A stretch of DNA of 64,000 nt, from contig MKTC01000006.1 in the NCBI GenBank assembly GCA_001897535.1, positions 62,001 through 126,000 on the forward strand, in the 5' to 3' direction. Positions within the stretch are counted from its first letter, which is position 1; each line of letters begins with the position of its first letter. The notes under the pieces were generated by a model. It searched no databases. It saw only the letters and a program-made list of their open reading frames with translations, and was not told where the DNA came from. Of the stretch, positions 1 to 9,161 are shown piece after piece. The translations under genes were made by a program, and so were the position numbers. This stretch comes from Bacteroidetes bacterium 37-13 (GTDB taxonomy: Bacteria; Bacteroidota; Bacteroidia; Chitinophagales; LD1).

Positions 1-1605
1 GAAGAACAATCTCAAAATTCAACTGCTGCACCACGCGGAAGCAGTACCGATACTTCGCCTTACAACGGGCAATGGACAAAAAAGGAAATTGCGCACTTAC
101 TGCGAAGAACCATGTATGGCGCAGCTTATAGCGACATTACTTACTTTGCAAACAAAACACTTGCGCAAACTGTTGATGAATTGCTCACCACAGGAACAGC
201 GCCTTCTCCCCCACTCAATTATTACGGCACAGATTCCGGAGCCGCACTCGGGCAAACTTGGGTAAATGCCTCTTTAGATGTGAATGCCAATATAAACCGT
301 GGACTTTCGCTATTGGCATGGGAGGCAGGAAATATGGTAAACCAAAGCAAAAGCCTTGAAGAAAAAATGGTGATATTTTGGCTCAACCATTTTGGAACTA
401 ACATACAAGAATATGCTGATGCGCGATATGGCTATAAACACATTTCTACTATCAGGCAGCACTGCTTGGGCAACTTTAAAGATTTGGTACGTGCCATTAC
501 CATTGACCCTGCAATGCTTCATTTCTTAAACGGCTACAAAAATACCAAAGCAAAGCCCGATGAAAATTACGGCAGAGAGCTAATGGAGCTTTTCACCGTG
601 GGCAAAGATGGAGGACAAAAATATAGCGAAGATGACGTAAAAGAAGCTGCGCGTGTACTCACAGGATATAGAATTGTTACGAGCAACGCAACTTATGTTT
701 TCGATTCGAGCAAACACGATACCGGTACTAAAACATTTTCAGCATTTTATAGCAACACCACGATTAGCGGCAAAAGCGGAGCAGCAGGAGAGCAAGAATT
801 AGACGAATTGCTCAATATGATTTTTGCCACACAAGAAGTTGCACTTTTTATTTGCAGAAGACTATACCGCTATTTTGTGTATTACGAAATTGATTCTGCT
901 GTTGAAACGAATGTGATTGCACCAATGGCAGCAGCTTTTAGAAGTTCAGGATACGATATAAAAGAACCATTGAGATTACTCTTTAATAGTGAACATTTTT
1001 TTGACAGCTACAATGTTGGCGCCATTATAAAACCTCCATTAGATTTAATTGTGGGTGTTACACGCGAAACAAAAGTGCTTTATCCTGATAATACAGATTT
1101 AGAAGCGCAATATTTTATGTGGCTTCAAATTGCATTGGTGAGCGGACAAGGTTTGCAGCAGCTAATTTTCGGACCGCCAAATGTGGCAGGTTGGGCTGCT
1201 TATCACCAAGAACCAAATTATCACGAGCTTTGGATAAGCACTGTTACACTTCCGCTTCGAAACCAAATTACAGATTTGCTTATTTATATTGGTTTAAAAA
1301 AGAATGGAAAAAAAGCTGTGATAGATACTGCCGATTGGCTCAGCCAATATCCTGATGCAGATAATGTAGATTTGGTAATTCAACAACTAAACGAACATTT
1401 ACTCACGCATCCACTTTCTGCAAATAACCAAGCTTTATTAAGAACTGTAATGCTTGGCGGCCAAACAACTTCATATTATTGGACACAAATTTGGCTCGAC
1501 TACAAAAACAATCCCACCGATACCGCCAAGAAAAAATTAGTAACCGATAAACTGCAATCTGTACTTAAATACATCACCAGTTTAGAAGAATTTCAACTCA
1601 GTTAA
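1..1605 (+). CDS. DUF1800 family protein (5' end outside the window)
   Basis: The reading frame is open from base 1, so the N-terminus is missing; the first ATG at 112 is internal, because the residues before it (KKEIAHLLRRTMYGA) form the typical start of a DUF1800 domain. Other family marks are NYGRELMELFTVG near the middle and FGPPNVAGWAAY toward the C-terminus. The biochemical function of DUF1800 is unknown. Its genes commonly sit beside DUF1501 genes, as here: the next gene starts 16 nt downstream and is DUF1501 with a T9SS tail. I infer that the two products are exported and act together, probably at the cell surface. The family call is firm, the role is not. Confidence 0.9.
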   Translation, partial: EEQSQNSTAAPRGSSTDTSPYNGQWTKKEIAHLLRRTMYGAAYSDITYFANKTLAQTVDELLTTGTAPSPPLNYYGTDSGAALGQTWVNASLDVNANINRGLSLLAWEAGNMVNQSKSLEEKMVIFWLNHFGTNIQEYADARYGYKHISTIRQHCLGNFKDLVRAITIDPAMLHFLNGYKNTKAKPDENYGRELMELFTVGKDGGQKYSEDDVKEAARVLTGYRIVTSNATYVFDSSKHDTGTKTFSAFYSNTTISGKSGAAGEQELDELLNMIFATQEVALFICRRLYRYFVYYEIDSAVETNVIAPMAAAFRSSGYDIKEPLRLLFNSEHFFDSYNVGAIIKPPLDLIVGVTRETKVLYPDNTDLEAQYFMWLQIALVSGQGLQQLIFGPPNVAGWAAYHQEPNYHELWISTVTLPLRNQITDLLIYIGLKKNGKKAVIDTADWLSQYPDADNVDLVIQQLNEHLLTHPLSANNQALLRTVMLGGQTTSYYWTQIWLDYKNNPTDTAKKKLVTDKLQSVLKYITSLEEFQLS

Positions 1606-1621
1606 TTTTTAAAATTAAGAC

Positions 1622-3217
1622 ATGAAAAGAAGAGAATTTATACGCAGAGCAGTTCCGGCAGTTACCGTGCCGATGATGCTAAACGGACTAAATATAAAAG
1701 CATTTGGAGAAAGCGCGCAATTGGAATCGCTCACCGGAGCAAGAGGAAACAACGACCATGTTTTAGTACTAATAGAACTGAGTGGCGGAAATGATGGATT
1801 AAATACAGTGATTCCGATTGACCAATACAGCGGCATTGCAGCGGTGCGTTCCAATGTAATGATTGACCAAAGCAAAGTACTTGCACTGAACGGAACTTCA
1901 AGTGTTGGTTTGCATCCTTCTATGAGTGGCGTACAACAAATGTATAACAATGGTAAAGTAAAAATTGTGCAATCGGTTGGCTACCCAAATCCAAATTTTT
2001 CGCACTTCCGCTCTACCGATATTTGGACTTCGGCTTCAGATTCAAACACCTATTTAACTTCAGGCTGGATGGGGCGTTATTTGAATTTTGAATATCCAAA
2101 TTATCCTACCGATTATCCCAACACAACTATGCCCGATCCACTTGCCATTCAAATTGGCGGAGTTTCGGATCCTGTATTTATGGGTCCCGTAATGAATATG
2201 GCTTATTCCTTACTTTTAGATTCCAATAACGAAGTGCAGAGCTATACTTTTTTAGGCAACATTCAAGATCCATATTCAGTTCAAAACCCATACAAAAAGG
2301 AATTGGATTATTTGCGAGCAGTAAAGAAAAACACCAACGGATTTGGCACAGCAGTAAAGAACGCTTACGATGCCACCGCCACACAATCTGCTTACCCGAA
2401 TACTGATTTAGCCAAGCAATTAAAGATAGTTGCAAAGCTTATTTCCGGTGGATTAAAAACAAAAGTGTATTGGGTAAGTATTGGTGGATTTGATACACAT
2501 GCTTCGCAAGTGGAAACCGATACCACCAAAGGAAAACATGCAGATTTGTTACAAACACTTTCTGATGCGGTAAAAGCATTTCATGACGATTTGCAGCAAT
2601 TAGGACTTGGTGATAGAGTAATTAGCATGACCTATTCCGAATTTGGAAGAAGAATAATTTCAAATTTCAGCTCCGGAACCGACCACGGTGCAGCAGCGCC
2701 ATTGTTGCTTTTCGGCAATAAAGTTGTTTCCGGAATTTTAGGCAGCAATCCTATTGTTTCATCAAGTGCAACCGTGAACGATAACTTGCCAATGCAGTAC
2801 GATTTCCGTTCGGTGTATGCTTCGGTGTTGCAAGATTGGCTTTGCGTTTCGCAGCAAGATGTAGAATCTACCATATTGCTTCAAAATTTCCAATCGTTGC
2901 CTTTGGTTCAAAACAGCGATTGTATTGCTTCGGGCATTCGCGAGCAAAATCAGGCTGCCGGACTTAACTTAATTCGCGCTTATCCAAATCCATTCACCAC
3001 CAGAACCACCATAGAATTTACTACTGCCGGCTCGCATACTTTGGTTGAAATTTTCAATCCGTTTGGGCAGCAAATAAAAACTTTGGTTGATGCAGATTTT
3101 GCACAGGGAACTTACCAAGTAGATTTTGAAAACGAAGGCTACGCAGCAGGAATGTATTATGTACGTTTCCAAAATGGAGCCGTGCAGCAAGTGAAACCAC
3201 TTGTAATAGCGCAATAA
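1622..3217 (+). CDS. DUF1501 family secreted protein with T9SS sorting domain
   Basis: 531 aa. The N-terminus MKRREFIRRAVPAV has a twin-arginine-like start followed by a short hydrophobic stretch, as in many DUF1501 proteins. The body carries LIELSGGNDGLNTVIP and IGGFDTHASQ, typical of this sulfatase-like family. From about residue 453 there is a C-terminal sorting domain (AYPNPFTTRTTIEF ... GMYYVRF), which targets proteins through the type IX secretion system. It is co-directional with the DUF1800 gene 16 nt upstream, and the pair is presumably one operon. Substrate and reaction are unknown. The 3' end almost touches the convergent gene at 3219, leaving no room for a separate terminator. Confidence 0.92.
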   Translation: MKRREFIRRAVPAVTVPMMLNGLNIKAFGESAQLESLTGARGNNDHVLVLIELSGGNDGLNTVIPIDQYSGIAAVRSNVMIDQSKVLALNGTSSVGLHPSMSGVQQMYNNGKVKIVQSVGYPNPNFSHFRSTDIWTSASDSNTYLTSGWMGRYLNFEYPNYPTDYPNTTMPDPLAIQIGGVSDPVFMGPVMNMAYSLLLDSNNEVQSYTFLGNIQDPYSVQNPYKKELDYLRAVKKNTNGFGTAVKNAYDATATQSAYPNTDLAKQLKIVAKLISGGLKTKVYWVSIGGFDTHASQVETDTTKGKHADLLQTLSDAVKAFHDDLQQLGLGDRVISMTYSEFGRRIISNFSSGTDHGAAAPLLLFGNKVVSGILGSNPIVSSSATVNDNLPMQYDFRSVYASVLQDWLCVSQQDVESTILLQNFQSLPLVQNSDCIASGIREQNQAAGLNLIRAYPNPFTTRTTIEFTTAGSHTLVEIFNPFGQQIKTLVDADFAQGTYQVDFENEGYAAGMYYVRFQNGAVQQVKPLVIAQ

Positions 3218-3218
3218 T

Positions 3219-4325
3219 CTATCGAAGTTTTATAGTGGCTATTGCAGGAAAATGGTCGCTCAATTGCTTTGAAGAAGAATGGTATTGAACTACTTGCAGT
3301 TGTTGAGTAGCGAGTATGTAATCAATTCTAAAATAAGAATACAAACTCACAAAAGTTCTGCCGATTCCCCAACCTTGCTCAATAAAAGCATCTTGTAAAT
3401 TATTTGAACCTGAAATAGTATTGTAAGTATAGCTTACAGGCACATCGTTTAAATCGCCACACACAATTTGCTTGCCCGAATATTTGCGCACAATTTTCGC
3501 CACTTGTTCTGCTTGCGAAGCTCTGGTTTTATAGCTAAAACGCATCTTTCTAATTATCCTTTTCATCGGCAACCATTCAGGCAGTTTATTGGTTTCCATT
3601 TTTTGTATAGAAACATAATCTTTATCATCTAAATGAATAGATTGCAAGTGCATATTAAAAACTCGAACTGTATCATCTTTAACTTTCACATCGGCATAAA
3701 TACAATCGTTACTTCGTGAATTTTTAAAATCTACATGCTTCACATTCACAATAGGAAATTTTGAAAAGGTTGCTTCGCCCCACTGCTGTTCAATTTTCCC
3801 GCGCTTGTATTTTCGTGTTATTTCCACAGTAGGTTTAAAATAGTAATAAGTAAAACCTAAAGTATCTTGCAAGTATCTTACATTGTTCATCAGCATACCT
3901 TGGTCGGTGTAGAACTCTTGTAAACAAAGTATATCAGGCGATTCAGCTTTTATTAACTCCAGCATTTCTGCTCGTGTTTCAACATTTCCTGTCCAATTAT
4001 ACAAGTCAAAATTTTTTACATTCCAACTCATAACTTTTATGGAGTTTTCAGTTTTAAAATCTTCAGGAAGGTTTAATGCAAAAGTTACTTTTAGCTGTGG
4101 GTAACAAAGTAGCAACGCAGCTATCGAAAGCAGTGAAAACAATGGCCTGTGAAAAAGCCACCACAAAACAAAAATTAAGTTCACCAATACCAAAACAGGA
4201 AAAAGCAAACCTGCAAAAGAAAATAACCAAATACTATTTGGATTGATGTAGGCAGAATAAGCCGATAGCAGCAGCACACCAATTGCAATAAAATTTAAAA
4301 ACGCCAAAAGTCCGCTAAACATCAA
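3219..4325 (-). CDS. Endonuclease/exonuclease/phosphatase family membrane protein
   Basis: 368 aa. About three hydrophobic segments fill residues 1-90. The rest is an EEP-fold domain: IKVMSWNVKNFDLYNW (metal-binding Asn), DILCLQEFYTD (catalytic Glu), VCGDLNDVP (Asp/Asn pair), RIDYILAT and the terminal SDHFPAIATIKL (Asp-His). All the expected metal and catalytic residues look present. Membrane-anchored proteins of this layout are common in Bacteroidota; the substrate could be a nucleic acid, a phospholipid or a phosphoinositide-like molecule and cannot be told from sequence. It is transcribed alone and converges on the DUF1501 gene. Confidence 0.88.
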   Translation of the reverse strand: MMFSGLLAFLNFIAIGVLLLSAYSAYINPNSIWLFSFAGLLFPVLVLVNLIFVLWWLFHRPLFSLLSIAALLLCYPQLKVTFALNLPEDFKTENSIKVMSWNVKNFDLYNWTGNVETRAEMLELIKAESPDILCLQEFYTDQGMLMNNVRYLQDTLGFTYYYFKPTVEITRKYKRGKIEQQWGEATFSKFPIVNVKHVDFKNSRSNDCIYADVKVKDDTVRVFNMHLQSIHLDDKDYVSIQKMETNKLPEWLPMKRIIRKMRFSYKTRASQAEQVAKIVRKYSGKQIVCGDLNDVPVSYTYNTISGSNNLQDAFIEQGWGIGRTFVSLYSYFRIDYILATQQLQVVQYHSSSKQLSDHFPAIATIKLR

Positions 4326-4415
4326 TGTAAAAATATAAAATTGATGTGATTGAAATCTGAAATAAACAACATTTTCAAATTCATTCAGTAAAAGCGTTTT
4401 CTTTGCGCTCCTAAA

Positions 4416-5231
4416 ATGAGAATTACTTATCTGCTTGCTGCCATAGCTTTAGTTAGCCTTACACGCTGTAAAAAGATGCCGAACGATGGCTATCCTTTTT
4501 ATTTACGCATAAACGAAGTGCAGCTAAACACCCAATCTGTTACACAAGGTGCAAACACAAACGGCATCACCGATGTGTGGATTGAAGCCAACAGCACCAA
4601 TTTGGGCGGAAACCAATTTCCGATAGAAATGCCGATTTTAGAAGAGGGAACAGTGCGCTTGGTAATTCAAGCAGGAATAAAGGCAAACGGCTTTGCCGAA
4701 GCCCGAATTATGTATCCATTTTACGCTGCCGATACCGCAACATTAACTAATGTGAAACGGTTAGATAAAATTATTCACAAACCAATTTTTACTTACAAAC
4801 CATTAACCAAGTTTCGCTTCTTAGAAGATTTTGAATTTGGAAACCAATTTTCTTACACCATGGACAAGGTAAATAATGGCGATGTAGCTTACGGAAACTG
4901 GTGCGGAAAACTTTCTATAAACAGCACGCAAACCGAAAAGGAAACACAAAGCACCACAGCAATGGTTCTTCCGGGCGGCACAGAATCTTGGATAGAATTT
5001 GATTACAAAGCAGATGCTTCTTTTGAAGTTGGAATTTATGCCGGACCAAATCGCTTGAGCAAACTTTTTCTTTTTCCGAAACAGAATTGGACAAAATTTT
5101 ACTTGAACGTGGGCAACGAAATTGGCAGCTACAAAGGTGAACAATTTAACATATTTTTTAAAGTTAAAATGCCAGAAGGCGCAAGCAGTGCCAATGTGTG
5201 GATTGACAATGTAAAACTTTTAACCTTTTAA
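4416..5231 (+). CDS. Hypothetical lipoprotein
   Basis: 271 aa. A short signal peptide ends in LTRC, so Cys18 is the probable lipidated residue. About 60 residues later the sequence turns into a beta-rich region ending in a carbohydrate-binding-like stretch (WIEFDYKADASFEVGIY ... ANVWIDNVKLLTF) that resembles a jelly-roll module. I do not recognise the family. The stop codon lies 3 nt before the TTG start of a polyisoprenyl-phosphate sugar transferase, so it is probably co-transcribed with surface-polysaccharide genes. A role in the cell envelope is inference from this position and the lipobox. Confidence 0.8.
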   Translation: MRITYLLAAIALVSLTRCKKMPNDGYPFYLRINEVQLNTQSVTQGANTNGITDVWIEANSTNLGGNQFPIEMPILEEGTVRLVIQAGIKANGFAEARIMYPFYAADTATLTNVKRLDKIIHKPIFTYKPLTKFRFLEDFEFGNQFSYTMDKVNNGDVAYGNWCGKLSINSTQTEKETQSTTAMVLPGGTESWIEFDYKADASFEVGIYAGPNRLSKLFLFPKQNWTKFYLNVGNEIGSYKGEQFNIFFKVKMPEGASSANVWIDNVKLLTF

Positions 5232-5234
5232 GAT

Positions 5235-6650
5235 TTGAAGAAGCTTTCTAAGCTAATTTGGGCTTATGTGATATTCGACTACTTCGCTGCAATGGCTGCG
5301 TGGTTCATGCTCTTTGTGTTTCGCAAAATATATATTGAAACTGAACCATACGAAATAAAACTACTGCCGCAAGACATCAATTTTGTGCTCGGTCTTTTTT
5401 TACTGCCTATCGGTTGGATTTTCTTACACTACATTTCCGGAACTTACACCGATGTTTATCGCAAGTCGCGTTTAAACGAAATGGCAAAAACCTTTTTCAT
5501 TTCACTGCTTGGCGTTACCATCGTTTTTTTCTTGTTTTTATTAGACGATTTAGTACAGCGCTATTCCGATTATTACTTCACATTTTTAGTATTGCTCTTT
5601 GCCCAATTTCTATTCACTTTTTTTGGAAGATTGATAATTTTAAACTTTGCTAAGGAAAATATTAAAAGTAAAAAATTCGGTTTCAACACTTTAATAATTG
5701 GCAGCAACCAGCAAGCAGAAGAAGTATATAACGAACTAAATTCAAAGTCATTTTCTTTTGGCTATCGCTTTAAAGGTTACATTGAATTAAACGGCTGCAA
5801 ACCTAACCGACTAACCAAAGAATTGCCGCGTTTGGGCAGTTTAAACGAACTTGAAAAAGTAATTAAAAGCGAAGAAATTGAAGAAGTAATTATCGCTATA
5901 GAAAGCAGCGAACATCAGCAAATAAATTATATCATCAATACTATTTCGGGCAAACAGATTTATATAAAAATTATACCGGATTTATACGATATACTTTCAG
6001 GCACTGCAAAAATAAATCACATCGTAGGAACCGCTTTTATTGAAATTCCACCAACCGTTTTAAGCGAATGGGAAGTAATTACAAAACGCTGGTTCGATGT
6101 ACTTTCTTCCTTAGCAGCATTAGTAATTCTATTTCTTCCAATGCTCATTGTTGCTATTATTATTAAACTCACTTCCAAAGGCGATGTTTTTTACAAGCAA
6201 GAAAGATTGGGGCAATTTGGCAAGCCGTTTGACATTTTAAAATTCAGAAGTATGTACACCGATGCCGAAAAAAGCGGGCCGCAACTTACTTCTGATAACG
6301 ACAAACGCATCACGCCAATCGGGCATTTTATGCGCAAATATCGCATTGATGAATTGCCGCAATTTATAAATGTAATTAAGGGAGAAATGAGCATAGTTGG
6401 TCCGCGAGCAGAACGGCAATATTTTGCAGACCAACTTATGGAGCAAGCGCCATACTACAAACAAATCTGGAAAGTAAAACCTGGTATCACTTCTTTAGGA
6501 ATGGTAAAATATGGCTATGCAGGCAATGTTTCCGAAATGCTAAAACGCTTGAAGTACGATATTATTTACATTGAAAATATGGGCATTTTGTTAGATGCAA
6601 AAGTGCTTATCTACACCGTTTTAACCGTAATAACCGGAAAAGGAAAGTAA
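5235..6650 (+). CDS. Exopolysaccharide polyprenyl glycosylphosphotransferase
   Basis: 471 aa. The N-terminal third has four to five membrane segments, followed by a nucleotide-binding-like region (FNTLIIGSNQQAEEVYNEL). The C-terminal ~200 residues are the bacterial sugar transferase domain: KRWFDVLSSLAAL, then VFYKQERLGQFGKPFDILKFRSM, EMSIVGPRAE and KPGITSLGMVKYG. Enzymes of this WcaJ/WbaP type move a sugar-1-phosphate from a nucleotide sugar to undecaprenyl phosphate, the first membrane step of polysaccharide repeat-unit assembly. The start is TTG, 3 nt after the lipoprotein stop, with no better ATG nearby. The nucleotide sugar cannot be predicted. Confidence 0.93.
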   Translation: MKKLSKLIWAYVIFDYFAAMAAWFMLFVFRKIYIETEPYEIKLLPQDINFVLGLFLLPIGWIFLHYISGTYTDVYRKSRLNEMAKTFFISLLGVTIVFFLFLLDDLVQRYSDYYFTFLVLLFAQFLFTFFGRLIILNFAKENIKSKKFGFNTLIIGSNQQAEEVYNELNSKSFSFGYRFKGYIELNGCKPNRLTKELPRLGSLNELEKVIKSEEIEEVIIAIESSEHQQINYIINTISGKQIYIKIIPDLYDILSGTAKINHIVGTAFIEIPPTVLSEWEVITKRWFDVLSSLAALVILFLPMLIVAIIIKLTSKGDVFYKQERLGQFGKPFDILKFRSMYTDAEKSGPQLTSDNDKRITPIGHFMRKYRIDELPQFINVIKGEMSIVGPRAERQYFADQLMEQAPYYKQIWKVKPGITSLGMVKYGYAGNVSEMLKRLKYDIIYIENMGILLDAKVLIYTVLTVITGKGK

Positions 6651-6657
6651 AATTGCA

Positions 6658-7272
6658 ATGATGAAAAAATGGGGAATTGCCTTTTGCGTTTTGCTCTTTT
6701 TATCTTTCACACTTTTTGTTTTTAGAGCGCCAATTCTTAGAAGTTTTACTTGCTTGCTTATTACACAAGATACTTTAGAAAAAGCAGATGCCATCATCGT
6801 ACTTTCTGGCGGAAGCTATGATAGAGGAAACAAAGCCGCAGAAATTTTCAAGCAAGGTTTTGCGCCTTTAATTATTTGTCCTGGCAGTAATCCTGCTTAT
6901 GAATTTAAAATACTAAACATCAACATCACCGAATCGGAGCAAGCCAAAATGAATTTACTGCGACTTGGCATTCCGGATTCTGCCATAGTTGTAATAAACA
7001 AAGGCACTTCCACTTACGAAGAAGCGCAAGCAATTGGTGAATACCTAAAAACTAAACCTTACAAAAAAATTATTCTACTCACTTCACTTTATCACACCAA
7101 AAGAGCAAAACAAGTTTTTGAAAAATTTATTCCGCATAACATAAAGCTAATAGTTTGCGGTGCAAAAAGTAGCCGCTTCGATGAATATAATTGGTGGCGA
7201 AGCGAAGATGGACTTATCTCTATGAACAATGAATTGATAAAGAAAGTGTACTATATTTTAAAAGGAAAATAG
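6658..7272 (+). CDS. YdcF/ElyC/SanA family protein (DUF218)
   Basis: 204 aa. An N-terminal membrane anchor (residues 6-26) precedes a DUF218 domain with DAIIVLSGGSYDRGNKAAEIF, the Glu-rich GTSTYEEAQAIGEYL and LLTSLYHTKRAKQVFEKF. Family members act in cell-envelope processes (ElyC and SanA in E. coli), but the chemistry is not settled. It starts 7 nt after the sugar transferase stop and closes the three-gene operon lipoprotein - sugar transferase - YdcF, which supports a role in surface-polymer biosynthesis. The first two codons are both ATG; either could start the protein. Confidence 0.88.
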   Translation: MMKKWGIAFCVLLFLSFTLFVFRAPILRSFTCLLITQDTLEKADAIIVLSGGSYDRGNKAAEIFKQGFAPLIICPGSNPAYEFKILNINITESEQAKMNLLRLGIPDSAIVVINKGTSTYEEAQAIGEYLKTKPYKKIILLTSLYHTKRAKQVFEKFIPHNIKLIVCGAKSSRFDEYNWWRSEDGLISMNNELIKKVYYILKGK

Positions 7273-7287
7273 CACAAAAATCAATTA

Positions 7288-7442
7288 TCCCAGATTCCGC
7301 AATAGAAATTTAAGCGAGATGAAATAATACAAAACAGCTGCAAAAATGCGATAAAAGCATAATGAATTATGGTTTTTGAGCAGTTGAAGCAGATGTAAAG
7401 TAGTATTTTATCGTAGCAAAGAATCTATTGCGGAATCTGGGA
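7288..7442. mobile_element. MITE-like hairpin element with 18-bp terminal inverted repeats
   Basis: The ends are perfect 18-bp inverted repeats (TCCCAGATTCCGCAATAG at 7288-7305 and its complement at 7425-7442). The centre is CATAAT-GA-ATTATG at 7358-7371, exactly at the midpoint, and shorter complementary patches lie between, so the 155 bp form one imperfect palindrome. A direct TTA is present on both sides (7285-7287 and 7443-7445), as expected for a 3-bp target duplication. There is no coding capacity. This fits a non-autonomous miniature transposable element; the family is unknown and no second copy was seen in this window. An alternative is a large bidirectional hairpin between the two convergent genes. 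Confidence 0.5.
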
Positions 7443-8723
7443 TTATACGAAGTCTAAACTCTGTTCAATAATTTCAAAAATATAATTCAAATCTTTTTCT
7501 GAAATACAGTAAGGCGGAAGCGTATAAACAGTGTTGCCAAGTGGGCGAAGCAGCACGCCATTTTCAATATAAAACGGAACTACTTTTTCCTTAATCGGGC
7601 TAAGATAATCGCCCTTGTCAGAATTTATTTCCAACGCCATTATTGTTCCTTTAAATCTTGCATTTTTCACTTTAGGGTGTTTTGAAATTTTCTCCACAAA
7701 GTTTTTATTCAGCAGCTCTATTTGCTTAATTTTTTCGAGTGTATTTTCCTTTTCCCAAATATTAAGCGAAGCCACAGCAGCTGCACACGCCAATGGGTTT
7801 CCCGTATAGCTGTGCCCATGAAAAAGCATTTTATATTTATCGCTACTGTAAAACGCATCGTAAATTTCTTTAGTGGTAGTGGTAGCGCCCAGCGGCAAAA
7901 ATCCACCGGTAATTCCTTTTGAAAGGCAAATAATATCCGGTTCAATATTTAAGTATTCTGAAGCAAAAAACTTTCCGGTTCTACCAAAACCTGTCATTAC
8001 CTCATCGGCAATACAAAATATTTGATGCTGTTTTGCCAAACTCATAAGTTGGTTTAATACTTCTGCCCCATACATCAACATTCCTCCCGATCCTAAAACC
8101 AAAGGTTCAAAAATAAATGCACAAATTTCATCTTTAAATTCATCTACCGCTTTTTGAAATTGTGCCACAACTTTGTTGGCATTACTTGCTGTTGGCGTAT
8201 CAATAAACACAACATCAAAAAGTAAAGGTCTAAACGGTTTAGTGAACACATCGCGAGCACTCACACTCATGCTGCCAAAAGTATCGCCATGATACGATTC
8301 CTTAAATGCAATAATTTTAGTTTTCTGCATTCCTTGATTTGCAAAAAACTGAATGCACATTTTTAATGCAGCTTCTACTGCGGTGGAGCCATTATCACTA
8401 AGAAAAATCTTTTTTTGATTTTTAGGAAGCAAAGGCAACAATCGCTCGGCAAGTTCCACTGCAGGTTGGTGTGTAAAGCCTGCAAAAATTACTTGCTCTA
8501 ATTTATGAGCTTGTTCGCTTATGGCATTGGCGATTTCAGGATGTGCATGTCCGTGCATATTCACCCACCAACTCGAAATGGCATCAATATATTTTTTGCC
8601 ATTTTCATCAAATAAATATGCTCCCTCTGCTTTTTCTATTGCAATAGAAAGTGGCGCAATTTTCATTTGTGTGTATGGATGCCAAAGCACATCGGCATCT
8701 CTTTCAGAAATACTTTTAATCAT
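7443..8723 (-). CDS. bioA: Adenosylmethionine-8-amino-7-oxononanoate aminotransferase
   Basis: 426 aa, a class III PLP aminotransferase. The N-terminal DADVLWHPYTQM is diagnostic of BioA within the class; DNGSTAVEAALKM binds the cofactor phosphate, FCIADEVMTGFGRTG holds the PLP-ring Asp, and CLSKGITGGFLPLGA holds the Schiff-base Lys. It makes 7,8-diaminopelargonate in biotin synthesis using S-adenosylmethionine as amino donor. No other bio gene is in the window. Oddity: its TAA stop (7443-7445) coincides with the right copy of the apparent target duplication of the adjacent hairpin element, so an insertion took place exactly at the end of the gene without harming it. Confidence 0.95.
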   Translation of the reverse strand: MIKSISERDADVLWHPYTQMKIAPLSIAIEKAEGAYLFDENGKKYIDAISSWWVNMHGHAHPEIANAISEQAHKLEQVIFAGFTHQPAVELAERLLPLLPKNQKKIFLSDNGSTAVEAALKMCIQFFANQGMQKTKIIAFKESYHGDTFGSMSVSARDVFTKPFRPLLFDVVFIDTPTASNANKVVAQFQKAVDEFKDEICAFIFEPLVLGSGGMLMYGAEVLNQLMSLAKQHQIFCIADEVMTGFGRTGKFFASEYLNIEPDIICLSKGITGGFLPLGATTTTKEIYDAFYSSDKYKMLFHGHSYTGNPLACAAAVASLNIWEKENTLEKIKQIELLNKNFVEKISKHPKVKNARFKGTIMALEINSDKGDYLSPIKEKVVPFYIENGVLLRPLGNTVYTLPPYCISEKDLNYIFEIIEQSLDFV

Positions 8724-8810
8724 TATTTCGGTTGCAACTTCAATTTAGAAATACAATTGCAATGTTATACCAAAATAAATTGTTTGCACTAAAGAACTCT
8801 GTGTATGTAA

Positions 8811-8849
8811 AAACAAAAAAGGGTTTCGGTATAAACCAAAACCCTTTTT
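8811..8849 (-). terminator. Rho-independent terminator of tRNA-Val
   Basis: A 15-bp stem with one C/A mismatch (8816-8830 pairing with 8835-8849) and an ATAA loop sits just 3' of tRNA-Val when read on the minus strand. It is followed in that direction by a T-rich tail (TTTTTGTTTTT). Stem and tail together make a strong intrinsic terminator. Confidence 0.85.
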
Positions 8850-8854
8850 GTTTG

Positions 8855-8929
8855 TGGGCGCACACGGGTTCGAACCGCGGACCCCCTGCTTGTAAGGCAG
8901 GTGCTCTGAACCAGCTGAGCTATGCGCCC
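8855..8929 (-). tRNA. tRNA-Val (anticodon TAC)
   Basis: 75 nt read on the minus strand. The acceptor strands GGGCGCA (8923-8929) and TGCGCCC (8856-8862) pair perfectly. The anticodon arm is CCTGC-CTTACAA-GGCAGG with anticodon TAC, so the tRNA reads GTA and related Val codons. The T arm is CGCGG-TTCGAAC-CCGTG. The discriminator base is A, and CCA is not encoded, as is usual in Bacteroidota. It is flanked by its own promoter at 8945-8975 and a terminator, so it is a single-gene unit. Confidence 0.96.
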
Positions 8930-8944
8930 TTTTGATTGGGAGCG

Positions 8945-8975
8945 CAAATGTATATTCTTTTCAGATTTATGCAAA
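8945..8975 (-). promoter_or_regulatory. Bacteroidota-type promoter of tRNA-Val
   Basis: On the minus strand, TTTG (8972-8975), exactly 19 nt, then TACATTTG (8945-8952) matches the Bacteroidota sigma-70 consensus TTTG-N19-TAnnTTTG. The -7 box ends 16 nt before the tRNA 5' end, so transcription would begin about ten bases upstream of mature tRNA-Val. The rest of the gap, 8976-9161, is A/T-rich and shows no gene. Confidence 0.8.
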
Positions 8976-9161
8976 TCTCTTTCAAAAAAAAAGTTTTTGT
9001 TTTTTTTCTCTGCGTTCAAAAACATAATATTCATGCAAAATTCAGCAGAAAAATAAAATTTTACCCACCTAAATAAAAGAGTACAAACTCGAAAAAATAA
9101 ATTTCGACATTGGTATTCGTGCGAAATCATAAATTCGCCACGGTTCAAAAAAAATATCGTT

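Noticed and set aside
8732-8935. 67-aa plus-strand ORF over the same tRNA
   Set aside because: It is the antisense reading of the tRNA and terminator hairpin.
8789-9148. 119-aa minus-strand ORF across tRNA-Val
   Set aside because: It covers the tRNA gene, its terminator and its promoter; the translation of the tRNA part explains its length, and it shows no domain.
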